A stretch of DNA of 25,698 nucleotides, from contig JBDZVX010000026.1 in assembly GCA_040255925.1 (NCBI GenBank), positions 1-25,698 on the forward strand, read 5' to 3'. Both the position numbers and the translations under genes were made by a program. Under the pieces are notes generated by a model, which had not been told where the DNA came from, made no database searches, and saw nothing but the letters and a program-made list of their open reading frames with translations. Positions 8,020 through 15,809 of the stretch are shown here, one piece after another (within the stretch, counting starts at the first letter, position 1; each line of letters starts with the position of its first letter). This DNA is from Nitrolancea sp040255925. GTDB lineage: Bacteria > Chloroflexota > Chloroflexia > Thermomicrobiales > Thermomicrobiaceae.

Positions 8020-8919
8020 ATGAGCGATCAGCCTGCCGGGGAAATCCGCCGCTTTGAGGGGCACGAGGACGGTGTGGCCCGCGCGGTCTTCTCACCCGGT
8101 GGTGATCTCGCCGCCTCGGGTGGGGAGGATGGGGCCGTTCGCCTGTGGGACCTGGAGACCGGTGGCCAGATTCGCCAGTACAACGGCCACACCGATTGGG
8201 TAACCGGCGTCCAATTCTCGTCGGACACCAAGCGCCTGATCTCCAGTGGAGAGGACGGCACCATCCGGCTCTGGGATCTTGAGAGCGGAGAAGAGCTTCT
8301 CCGGCTACAAGGGCATACCTTCGTAGTGTCGAGCGTCGTTCTCTTCTCCGGAGATCGACGCGCGCTATCGAGCGGCGGGGATTCGACGGTCCGGCTCTGG
8401 GACCTGGAGACCGGCAGCGAGATCCGCCGGTATCCCGGCCACGCCTGGGGCGTCTGGAGCGTCGCTCTGTCGCCGGATGAGCGCTCCTTTCTCTCGGCTG
8501 GCGGAGAGGCCGTGATCCGGCTCCGGGAAGTCGAGACCGGGGATGAAATTCGCCGCTTCCGCGGGCACACCGGGAAGATTTGGAGCGTGACGTTCTCGCC
8601 GGATGGGATCTATGCCCTGTCGGGCAGCCAGGACGGGACTATCCGGGGATGGGATATCGCGACCGGGGTGGAGCTCGGCCGCTTCGTCGGTCACACCGAG
8701 TGGGTCTATCGCGCGGTCTTCTCGCCGGACTGCCGGCGCATTCTCTCCAGTTCGGGAGACGGAACGATCCGCCTTTGGGATGTCGAGACCGGCGACGAAC
8801 TTCACCGCTTCGATGGCCATGGCAAAGGCGTCCGGAGCGTGCAATTTTCCCAGGATGGCGACCGCGCCCTCTCGGCCGGGTTAGACGGAACAGTTCGGCT
8901 TTGGAAGCTGCCTGAGTAG
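8020..8919 (+). CDS. WD40 repeat protein 4 of 6 (seven repeats)
   Basis: A 299-residue protein of seven WD40 repeats. Six have clear D.TIRLWD-type ends; the fourth reads GEAVIRLRE, losing both W and D of the signature. Its N-terminus (MSDQPAGEIRRFEGH) and several blades (HAWGVWSVA in repeat 4, GHTEWVY in repeat 6) closely match WD40 protein 6, suggesting that these two are the closest paralogues of the cluster. ATG 8020 follows GGAGG (8007-8011), 25 nt after the preceding stop. No additional domain is visible. Confidence 0.92.
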   Translation: MSDQPAGEIRRFEGHEDGVARAVFSPGGDLAASGGEDGAVRLWDLETGGQIRQYNGHTDWVTGVQFSSDTKRLISSGEDGTIRLWDLESGEELLRLQGHTFVVSSVVLFSGDRRALSSGGDSTVRLWDLETGSEIRRYPGHAWGVWSVALSPDERSFLSAGGEAVIRLREVETGDEIRRFRGHTGKIWSVTFSPDGIYALSGSQDGTIRGWDIATGVELGRFVGHTEWVYRAVFSPDCRRILSSSGDGTIRLWDVETGDELHRFDGHGKGVRSVQFSQDGDRALSAGLDGTVRLWKLPE

Positions 8920-8944
8920 GGCAACGGAATCGGAGGGGCATCGC

Positions 8945-9853
8945 ATGAATACGCAAATAGCCCGCGAGACTCGCAGGTTCGAAGGGCATACCGACTGGAT
9001 CTATGATCTCGCCCTGTCTGCCGATGGGACAACCCTGCTCTCGGGGAGCCGGGATGGAACCATCCGCATGTGGGATGTCGCGAGCGGGGAAGAAACCAAG
9101 GCCTTCGATAACCATGATGGCGCGGCAGTCACGATCGTCCTCCTCTCCCCGGATGGCCGCACGGTCTGCAGTGGAGACTGGGACGACGTTGTCCGGATCT
9201 GGGATCTGGAGACCGGCGAGGAGGACCGGCGCTGGACCAAGGAGATGGGGGGTGTCGAGAGCCTTGCCTACATGCCCGACGGCCGCCACCTGCTCTCCAG
9301 CGGGCGGGACGGGGCACTCCGGGTCTGGGAGATTGATAGCGGCCAGGAGGTCCAGCGTATGGTCGCCCACGATGGTGGCGTCTGGACAACCGCCGTCTCC
9401 CCGGACGGGAAACTTGCCGCGTCCGGCGGGTATGATGAGATCATTCGGGTCTGGGATATTCAGAGTGGGAATGAGCGCCGCCACTTTGTCGGGCACGAAG
9501 CCGAGATTCAAAGCGTACGCTTCTCGCCCAGCGGCACCCAGATCGTTGCCGGCGCCGCGACCCCGGATGGCACGGCCCGGATCTGGGACATCAAGAGTGG
9601 GCGTGAGTTTCGAAAATTCAGCGGCGGTATGCGGGGCGTTGAGAGCGTTGCATACTCACCCGATGGGAGCCGTGTCCTGACCGGAGGTTGGGATGGAAGC
9701 GTCCGGCTGTGGGATGTGGAGACGGCGGCGGAGCTTAGCCGCTATCGGGGGCATACGCTCGTAGCCACATCAGTCGTGTTTTTACCGGACGGCCGGCAAG
9801 CATTGTCTGCTAGTCTGGATACAACCATTCGTCTGTGGAGCTTACCTGAGTAG
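8945..9853 (+). CDS. WD40 repeat protein 5 of 6 (seven repeats)
   Basis: A 302-residue protein with seven WD40 repeats (RDGTIRMWD, WDDVVRIWD, RDGALRVWE, YDEIIRVWD, PDGTARIWD, WDGSVRLWD, LDTTIRLWS). It is the most divergent member. The GH at the start of several blades is replaced (NH, KE, AH, GG), and repeat 5 carries a two-residue insertion (AGAATPDG). Loss of GH weakens the usual Asp-His-Ser/Thr-Trp hydrogen-bond network. ATG 8945 follows GGAGGGG (8932-8938), 25 nt after the preceding stop. Cytoplasmic; partner unknown. Confidence 0.92.
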   Translation: MNTQIARETRRFEGHTDWIYDLALSADGTTLLSGSRDGTIRMWDVASGEETKAFDNHDGAAVTIVLLSPDGRTVCSGDWDDVVRIWDLETGEEDRRWTKEMGGVESLAYMPDGRHLLSSGRDGALRVWEIDSGQEVQRMVAHDGGVWTTAVSPDGKLAASGGYDEIIRVWDIQSGNERRHFVGHEAEIQSVRFSPSGTQIVAGAATPDGTARIWDIKSGREFRKFSGGMRGVESVAYSPDGSRVLTGGWDGSVRLWDVETAAELSRYRGHTLVATSVVFLPDGRQALSASLDTTIRLWSLPE

Positions 9854-9886
9854 GGTGATGCTGGAGGAAAGCGCGGAGGGGAATTA

Positions 9887-10783
9887 ATGAGCGATCAATC
9901 TGGCGGCGAGATCGGCCGCTTCGAGGGGCATACTGCCGAAATCATGAGCGTCGCCTTCTCGCCGGACGGCACGCGCATCCTCTCTGCTGCGGGGGATGGG
10001 ACGGTCCGGCTCTGGGACGTTGAGAGCCGGCAGGAAATCCGCCGCTTCCGGGGCCACTCGCTAATTGTCCGGACCGTCGTCTTCTCACCGAACGGCACCC
10101 GTGCCCTCTCAGGTGGGCTCGATGGCACGGTTCGTCTGTGGGATGTCGAGACCGGCAAGGAGATCCGGCGATTCCAGGGCCACACTGGGTGGGTCTATAA
10201 CGTCGGATTCCCGGCACGCGAGGATCGGGTCCTTTCGGGCGGCTGGGATTCCACCGTCCGTCTCTGGGATGTCGAGACCGGGGAGGAGCTCAGCCAGTTC
10301 GAGATCCATGCTTGGGGCATCTGGAGTGTGGCCTTCTCGCCCGATGGTACGCGCGCGCTGTCCGGCGTTCGCGATTCCACCATCCGGCTCTGGGATATCG
10401 AAAGCGGGCAGGAGATCCGGCGCTTCGAAAAATATTCCGTGGTCGAAAGCATGACCTTCTCACCCGACGGTACCCGCGCGCTCACCGGCGGTCAGGACGA
10501 TATCCTCCGCCTCTGGGACGTCGAGACTGGGAAGGAAATCCGCGCGTTTAGGGGCCACACGGAATGGGTCTATAGTGTCGCCTACGCCCCCGACATGCGG
10601 AGCGCGCTCTCGGGCGATGGTGAGGGAGCGGTCCGGCTCTGGGATCTGGAATCCGGTGATGAGATCGTCCGCTTTGACGGGCACACCGGCGTGATCCGGG
10701 GGGTCGCCTTCTCGCCCGATTGCAGCCAGGCGGTCTCTACCGGCGAGGACCGGATCATCCGCCTCTGGAGTCTACCGAGGTAA
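9887..10783 (+). CDS. WD40 repeat protein 6 of 6 (seven repeats)
   Basis: A 298-residue protein with seven WD40 repeats, the most regular of the cluster: five carry a canonical [D]xT[VI]RLWD ending. Repeat 5 begins with KYSVVESMTF, lacking GH and one residue short. It closely resembles WD40 protein 4 in its N-terminus and in repeats 4 and 6. ATG 9887 follows GGAGGGG (9875-9881), 33 nt after the preceding stop. It is the last gene of the run; no convincing hairpin terminator is visible after 10783. Confidence 0.92.
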   Translation: MSDQSGGEIGRFEGHTAEIMSVAFSPDGTRILSAAGDGTVRLWDVESRQEIRRFRGHSLIVRTVVFSPNGTRALSGGLDGTVRLWDVETGKEIRRFQGHTGWVYNVGFPAREDRVLSGGWDSTVRLWDVETGEELSQFEIHAWGIWSVAFSPDGTRALSGVRDSTIRLWDIESGQEIRRFEKYSVVESMTFSPDGTRALTGGQDDILRLWDVETGKEIRAFRGHTEWVYSVAYAPDMRSALSGDGEGAVRLWDLESGDEIVRFDGHTGVIRGVAFSPDCSQAVSTGEDRIIRLWSLPR

Positions 10784-11188
10784 CCCGTGGGGGGGCGAAA
10801 CCAGGCGGCCCCGGCCTTGCGGCAGGCGCAACGCGGAAGTAGGGGCGGATCGCGGCGAACGAGGTGAGATTAGGTGCTACCTCGTCCCATCAGGCGGCGC
10901 GCGTTCCAACTTCCGCCGCGGCATCCGCGTCCTGGAATTCCAGAGCACTGATGCCGCGTGGGTGAACTCCGCCAGCGCGTCCAGCACCGTCAGGCCGCCG
11001 GGATACAGCGGGCGTGGCATTTCACCCGGCGTCTGGCCTCAAACGAATGATCGATTCACGCAAGAACGTTCTCAGCCGAAACCACGATAATCGCGACAGT
11101 TCATGAGACTTTAGACCGGCAAACCGGGGAAATTTGGAGCCGGGAATCGGGAGCGCGGTTCGCGCCGAGTACGAATCGAGGAGAGGGT
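10784..11188. other. Intergenic region after the WD40 cluster
   Basis: About 400 bp without a confident gene. A short minus-strand open frame at 10877-11020 (47 codons, ATG at 11020) encodes MPRPLYPGGLTVLDALAEFT followed by an Arg-rich tail. It reads somewhat like real protein and could be a small gene or the remnant of one, but no ribosome binding site or family was recognised. No clear terminator for the WD40 operon is seen. Confidence 0.4.
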
Positions 11189-11563
11189 ATGGGCACCGTC
11201 AGCTTCTACCGCACGGCCGTACATGGCAGCCACGAAGATCGTTCCTGGAAGGACCAGGTGAACCGGATCTTTGTCACCAGCGGCGTTCGCCGGGAGGTCA
11301 CGCTCCCGACCGATCTCAATGGCGAAGGCGGGACGGCAAACCTCCAAAACGCCATCGCCTACCCGGAGCGGACTCCAGCCCGCCCCTTCGAGGCCATGAT
11401 GACCGTACCGCTGGAGCCAGGGACGCGACTGGTCAACATTCTCAGCGACGAGGTCGCTTTCTGCACCGGCCCCGACGGCACGGTCAAGTCCTGCGCGGTG
11501 GGTGACACCAGTTGGCGCAAGGTGACCATTGAATTCGAACGCGACGAGAGTGACGAGGGTTAG
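11189..11563 (+). CDS. Small hypothetical protein
   Basis: A 124-residue protein with an ATG (11189) preceded by a strong GAGGAGAGGG (11178-11187). It looks rich in beta strands with a hydrophilic, acidic C-terminus (EFERDESDEG) and two cysteines in the last third. There is no signal peptide or membrane segment. The family is not recognised. Its stop codon TAG (11561-11563) overlaps the stop of the convergent cold-shock gene. The ribosome binding site and normal composition support it being real. Confidence 0.7.
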   Translation: MGTVSFYRTAVHGSHEDRSWKDQVNRIFVTSGVRREVTLPTDLNGEGGTANLQNAIAYPERTPARPFEAMMTVPLEPGTRLVNILSDEVAFCTGPDGTVKSCAVGDTSWRKVTIEFERDESDEG

Positions 11564-11790
11564 CCGCCATCCTCAATCGGCCGGACATGGACAGCCCGCT
11601 TGCGGCTCGGATCACGAGGATCCGGCTCTTCATCAAAGCTCACCCGTTCGCCAACCCGCAGCCGGTCGAACGCGTTATTCACGACCGCTGAACGGTGGAA
11701 GAAGAGGTCACGCTGGCCATAGTCAGGATCTGGGGCGATAAACCCAAAGCCCTTGTCCTCGCGAAGCGTTTCGATCGTACCAGTTGCCAT
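11560..11790 (-). CDS. csp: Cold-shock domain protein (CspA family)
   Basis: A 76-residue single cold-shock domain. RNP1 is KGFGFI and RNP2 is DLFFHRS, the two single-stranded nucleic-acid-binding motifs, and the length is close to the usual 65-75. It probably acts as an RNA chaperone or transcription antiterminator. The start ATG 11790 follows an AGAAAGGG-like site. The frame is open upstream to 12108 but that part is Arg-rich and lacks family similarity. Its TAA (11560-11562) overlaps the stop of the convergent small protein. Csp genes often have long regulatory leaders; 11791-12000 could hold one, though nothing specific was recognised. Confidence 0.92.
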   Translation of the reverse strand: MATGTIETLREDKGFGFIAPDPDYGQRDLFFHRSAVVNNAFDRLRVGERVSFDEEPDPRDPSRKRAVHVRPIEDGG

Positions 11791-12000
11791 GTTGCCATCC
11801 CTTTCTTGGGTCCGAAACCAAGGAGAATGCCGCACCAGGTATGCCATCATGTACCCAGGCATCCTGGGTGTCCACGAACCGCGCCGGTAGCGGTCCGATA
11901 GCGTTCCGGCCAAGACGGGTTCCGCCGATCGCGCGATTTCGGCTCGCGATGGCACGCGTGGTGCAGTGATTTCTCTGGGCCATCGGCGGTTGTCCTCCTT

Positions 12001-12474
12001 TCCGGTTCGGCGGGAGCCTTGTTGCAGACGAGGCTCCCGTCGCCGGCGTGAGCGTTGAGCACCTTGATGTCCAGTCATCCCAGCCAAGAACACGGAATTC
12101 CCCTTCAACGCGCGGTTTTCTCAGTTCAACTCAACACCTTGGACGCCTGAACGGCGTCCAGCGATTCCACGATCGATTGCTTCCCAGCCTTCTACGGCAA
12201 ACAGAACAAGGACAAGGCCTTCACGCAGACGATCCAGAATGCCTATAACCTTGCGAGCCCGACCGATCCCACTACGAGTCTCCCCAAGGCTGACATCACG
12301 CAATTCGCCTCGGGATTGCTGCTCAAGACCACCGCCCCAGCGACGCTCGCCGAGACCGTCTTCTTGTCGAATCCAGACGAGCAATCGTTGCCCGCGGACG
12401 CTACCGGGACGCGTCAGCAAGACATCGCCGAAAACCTCTTTACCAGGCTCGCGGCCTGGTACGCGCCTCGCTGA
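12001..12474 (+). pseudogene. N-acetylmuramoyl-L-alanine amidase (amidase_3) C-terminal remnant
   Basis: Read in one frame from 12001 to the stop at 12472-12474, this stretch gives amidase_3-like sequence: AVFSVQLNTLDA, then FYGKQNKDKAFTQTIQNAY, ITQFASGLLLKTTAP, and LAETVFLSNPDEQSL with GTRQQDIAENLF near the end. The catalytic Glu of the VExxFLSN region is kept, but the SIHxN zinc His reads Gln (SVQLN). In-frame TGA codons occur at 12049-12051 and 12148-12150. The N-terminal half with the other zinc ligands is not recognisable. The protein would have cleaved peptidoglycan stem peptides; this copy is dead. Its upstream limit is uncertain. Confidence 0.65.
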
Positions 12475-12616
12475 AACGATCTCCTTACGAACACCTTCGA
12501 TGTAGGAGCAAGGAAACGTTCCCACATCGAGCCGTCAGCACGTCCAGCCTCCCGGCATGCTACGATTCCTCTCGGCCATTCATCCTGAGAGTGTCACTGG
12601 TATGGTGAGGGAGTTC

Positions 12617-13141
12617 ATGGGGCAGGTCATTCCGTTCGAGCAAGTACCGCTGCTTGGTGACCGCCTGCGAGCGGAAAGGAAGCGGGTCGTCTTCACCAAC
12701 GGTCACTTCGATCTGCTCCACATCGGCCACCTGCGCTACCTCCAGGCAGCGGCCACGCTCGGAGATGTCCTTATCGTGGGACTCAACGATGATGCCTCCA
12801 CCACCCGGCGTAAAGGCCCGAGCCGCCCGATTCTGCCTGAGGCAGAGCGTGCGGAGCTCGTCGCCGGTCTGGCCTGCGTCGACTACGCGACGATCTTCCA
12901 CGACGATACCGCCGCACGGGCGATCGCGGTGCTCCGACCGGATATCTATGTTAAGGGCGGGGACTACGCCGTGAATGACACGGAACTCGCGGCCGGCAAA
13001 CTGCCACTGCCCGAAGCAAAACTGGTGCGCGCCTATGGTGGGGAGGTCCGCACGATTCCGCTGGTGCCGGGCGCCTCGACCACTGAGATCGAACGCCGGA
13101 TCATTGAGCGCATCCGCGACGCGGAGCAGCGGCAGCCGTGA
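12617..13141 (+). CDS. rfaE2: D-glycero-beta-D-manno-heptose 1-phosphate adenylyltransferase-like nucleotidyltransferase
   Basis: This 174-residue protein matches the stand-alone nucleotidyltransferase (HldE C-terminal) type. The cytidylyltransferase-like HxGH motif is HIGH (residues 35-38), followed by GLNDDASTTRRKGPSRPI, KGGDY and a C-terminal GASTTEI. Known members transfer AMP to heptose-1-phosphate to make ADP-heptose. Here only the transferase domain is present, with no kinase domain. ATG 12617 is chosen because it gives the normal family N-terminus (MGQVIPFEQ) and follows GAGGGAG closely; ATG at 12602 or 12557 is possible. Its stop overlaps the GTG of murJ, so the two are translationally coupled and probably serve the cell envelope. 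Confidence 0.85.
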   Translation: MGQVIPFEQVPLLGDRLRAERKRVVFTNGHFDLLHIGHLRYLQAAATLGDVLIVGLNDDASTTRRKGPSRPILPEAERAELVAGLACVDYATIFHDDTAARAIAVLRPDIYVKGGDYAVNDTELAAGKLPLPEAKLVRAYGGEVRTIPLVPGASTTEIERRIIERIRDAEQRQP

Positions 13142-14781
13142 GCATGCCGGAGGCGGCCGAAGAGGCCGCCGAGATCTCAGCCACCACGGCGGGATCGGAC
13201 CGCCGGCAGATCGCCAAAGCCGCCGCCATCATCATGGTCGGGACGATTCTGAGCCGCGTGCTCGGGCTCGGGCGCGAGCAGATCACCGCCGTGCTCTTCG
13301 GCACCGGCAACGAGGTGGCCGCGTTCACCATCGCCGACAACATCCACACGATGCTGTTTGACCTCGTGATCAGCGGGATGATGCAGGCCGCGCTGGTTCC
13401 GGTCCTCAGCGCCTATGCCGCGCCGGAGCAGCGGGCCGAACTGCGGCGGATCACCGGCGCGCTGCTGATGCTGGCGCTGATCGTCGTCGGCGGCGCGGTG
13501 CTGCTGATGGAACTCTTCGCGCCGGCCGTCGTCTCGGTGATGACCTCACTTGGCGGCGGCGCTGAGACACGTGGGGAAGAGATCGTCGCGCTCACCGTGC
13601 AACTGGTACGCCTGATCCTACCGACCGTCCTGATGCTGGCCGTCTCGACTATTCTGATGTCAACACTGTACGCGCTCCAGCGCTTCACCCGTCCAGCCAT
13701 GGCGCTCGCGGTACGCAATGCCGCGATCGTCGCCAGCGCGCTGGCCCTTGGCCGGACGATCGGCATCCAGAGCCTGGTCATCGGCATCCTGGCCGGTGCC
13801 CTGCTGCTGGCGCTCCTTCAACTCTCCGGCCTTCGCGACGCGATGCCTCGGCTGAACTTCGGCTTCCGTCACCCCGCCATCCGCCGGATCCTGGCCCTCT
13901 ACCTCCCAATTTCCGTCGGGCTGATCGGCAATACCTTCGCGCTGGTGATCGACCGGAACCTGGCCTGGGGAGTCGGCACCGACGCGCTCGGCGCGATGCG
14001 CTACGCCACCGCGCTCAACCAGATGATCCTCGGTATCGTCGCGGCGGCGATCTCGCTGGCGGCGCTGCCGACCCTTTCCCGTCACTTCGCCGCCAACGAT
14101 GAGACGGCCTTCCAGCGCACCCTCTCCAACGGGCTCAAGATGGTGACGGTGCTGGTCGTCCCGGCAACGTTCGGCCTGGCGGCCATCGCCTGGCCGGTGG
14201 TCAGCCTCCTCTTCTTCCATGGAGAAACCAGGTTTCAGGGCGCGCACGCGATTTGGATCGCGCTCCTGGCCTACCTACCGGGCACCTTCTTTGCCGCATT
14301 CGATCAGGTGCTGATCTTCGCTTACTACGCGCGACAGAATACCCGGACGCCGGTCATCGTCGGCGTACTGGCGGTCGGGGTCTACTTGCTGGTGGCCCTG
14401 TCGCTGGTCAGCCCACTCGGCATGGTCGGGCTCGTCCTGGCCAACTCCGCACAATTCACCTTCCATGCGATCGTGATGTGGTTCTTACTGCGCCGGACGC
14501 TGGGGCAGGTAGGCGACCGGACAGTCATCCGCACGCTACGGGCGGCGCTCACCGTCGGAGCGGTGATGGCGGTTGCCGCCTATGTTACGGTGGTGGGAAT
14601 CCAGAGCGTGCTGCATCCCGGGCAGGACGCACCAGGACTGATCGGGCGGTTTGCCCTGGTGGTGCTCCCGGTAGGACTCGGGGCGATCATCTACGCCGGC
14701 GGGCTCCATCTCCTGGGCATCAAGGAAATCCGCGACATCCAGCGGGGAATCACCCGCCGGCTTGGGCGGCTTACGGGGTAA
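13138..14781 (+). CDS. murJ: Lipid II flippase MurJ (MviN family)
   Basis: A 547-residue integral membrane protein with many hydrophobic segments (about 14), as in MurJ. The N-terminus after a hydrophilic 25 residues reads AAAIIMVGTILSRVLGLGRE, the typical first-helix region with conserved Arg. The family moves lipid II across the membrane for peptidoglycan synthesis. The start is either GTG 13138, which overlaps the stop of rfaE2 (GTGA), or ATG 13144 two codons later. Length is normal (500-550). It ends 29 nt before the convergent gene at 14811. Confidence 0.9.
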   Translation: MSMPEAAEEAAEISATTAGSDRRQIAKAAAIIMVGTILSRVLGLGREQITAVLFGTGNEVAAFTIADNIHTMLFDLVISGMMQAALVPVLSAYAAPEQRAELRRITGALLMLALIVVGGAVLLMELFAPAVVSVMTSLGGGAETRGEEIVALTVQLVRLILPTVLMLAVSTILMSTLYALQRFTRPAMALAVRNAAIVASALALGRTIGIQSLVIGILAGALLLALLQLSGLRDAMPRLNFGFRHPAIRRILALYLPISVGLIGNTFALVIDRNLAWGVGTDALGAMRYATALNQMILGIVAAAISLAALPTLSRHFAANDETAFQRTLSNGLKMVTVLVVPATFGLAAIAWPVVSLLFFHGETRFQGAHAIWIALLAYLPGTFFAAFDQVLIFAYYARQNTRTPVIVGVLAVGVYLLVALSLVSPLGMVGLVLANSAQFTFHAIVMWFLLRRTLGQVGDRTVIRTLRAALTVGAVMAVAAYVTVVGIQSVLHPGQDAPGLIGRFALVVLPVGLGAIIYAGGLHLLGIKEIRDIQRGITRRLGRLTG

Positions 14782-14810
14782 CGCGAAGCGCCGAATTCCG
14801 CCTTAACGGC

Positions 14811-15272
14811 CTACGTCGTGAAGACGCCGTACTCTTCGCCTTCCACTATATCCCAACCAAGGTTCCAGGCGATCACTTCGGAGAGACGGCCACGCCAGAG
14901 CGGGATGATCTCCACATTGCCGACCCCGAGGACTCGAGCGTCCTTTAAGTGGACATAGGTCAAGGGCAACTCGGTCAACGGCTCGGTCGAAACCGCCGCT
15001 GGCCCCGCCTGCGGTGATACATCTCCCCGCTGTAGTCGCTCCTGGCGAGTCCGATAGTCCCGCTTGGCCACATCAGTGATCTGGGAAAAATGATTATACA
15101 TCTGGTTCCCCATCGCCTCGAAGCGATCCAGGAACTCCTCCTCCGAGATCGGCGTACCCTCGACGAGCTGGCCAGGCAGGAAAAGTGTAATCGCCCCGGC
15201 GAAGCCCCCTTCCGAGCTGGTCATGCGGTCGAGGAGTGTATAGAGCAGGCCGTCAAATGGTGGGGAAGTCAT
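14811..15272 (-). CDS. Hypothetical protein, possibly GvpU-like
   Basis: A 153-residue protein. ATG 15272 is preceded by GGAGGAGG (15281-15288) eight nt upstream, which fixes the start; the longer frame to 15356 is unlikely. An N-terminal segment (GAITLFLPGQLVEGTPISEEEF) and a C-terminal one (YVHLKDARVLG ... WRGRLSEVIAWNLG) recall a family of small proteins I remember as sometimes annotated as gas vesicle accessory GvpU. No other gas vesicle genes are in the window, so the name should not be relied on. It is third in a minus-strand row after the cupin gene. Confidence 0.7.
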   Translation of the reverse strand: MTSPPFDGLLYTLLDRMTSSEGGFAGAITLFLPGQLVEGTPISEEEFLDRFEAMGNQMYNHFSQITDVAKRDYRTRQERLQRGDVSPQAGPAAVSTEPLTELPLTYVHLKDARVLGVGNVEIIPLWRGRLSEVIAWNLGWDIVEGEEYGVFTT

Positions 15273-15415
15273 CAGCGCTACCTCCTCCGGGAAACGCAAA
15301 CCAATTCCGTGCGCTGGATCTCTATCAATTCCCGTTCCCCGGAAGAGTTCAGGCATACATGAATTCCCATCATCGGCGAGCCGTTCGATCGGTGCTGGTG
15401 CGCCGTCGTTTACGG

Positions 15416-15763
15416 CTACATCGGAGCCAGCGGACCACCGATCGTGAGCAGAAAGGCACCATCTTCGAGTGCTCGCACAGCATGGGTTACGCCAGCCTCA
15501 ATCGAGATCAGGTGTCCGGCGTCCAGCCGCCGCTCCTCACCACCAACCGTGACCGCGAAGCTGCCGCGCACGGGATGGATCGTGATCGGCCCAGGTGCGG
15601 TGTGATCGTGCAACGCGGCACCCGTCCGCATCGTTACTAAGACAACCCGCAGCCGGTCATGCTTGATCAAGGTCTCGGCACGGCGCCCGGCACCGGTCGA
15701 ACCGGGAGCGAAATGCTCGATCTCTGCCCCAAGGTTGAACTCCCCTAAGATCTCTTGTGCCAT
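15416..15763 (-). CDS. Cupin-domain protein
   Basis: A 115-residue single-domain cupin. Motif 1 is represented by TGAALHDHTAPGP (His52, His54), and motif 2 by AGHLISIEAGVTHAV (His94). The usual Glu of motif 1 is not clearly present; His63 in TIHPVRG is nearby. A metal may be bound by the histidines. Start ATG 15763 has GGAGGT (15771-15776) seven nt upstream; the longer open frame to 15859 runs into the repeat element and is rejected. The gene lies downstream of the molybdoenzyme on the same strand, separated by about 170 bp containing repeat copy 2. Function is unknown. Confidence 0.82.
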   Translation of the reverse strand: MAQEILGEFNLGAEIEHFAPGSTGAGRRAETLIKHDRLRVVLVTMRTGAALHDHTAPGPITIHPVRGSFAVTVGGEERRLDAGHLISIEAGVTHAVRALEDGAFLLTIGGPLAPM

Positions 15764-15809
15764 ACCCTGTACCTCCATCGTACGATGGGAGAAGCCCTCA
15801 CTCATACGG

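Noticed and set aside
5337..10684. Long minus-strand frames with repeated IPEPD/IPQAD-like peptides across the WD40 cluster
   Set aside because: They are the reverse complement of the repeated WDVETG codons, so their repetitiveness is a shadow of the WD40 repeats.
5244..10783. Tandem DNA repeats as a CRISPR array
   Set aside because: The repeats are about 126-bp coding units with codon-level variation; no short identical repeats with unique spacers.
13660..14247. Minus-strand 195-codon frame
   Set aside because: Antisense to murJ and rich in Arg, Gln and Gly as expected of a shadow frame.
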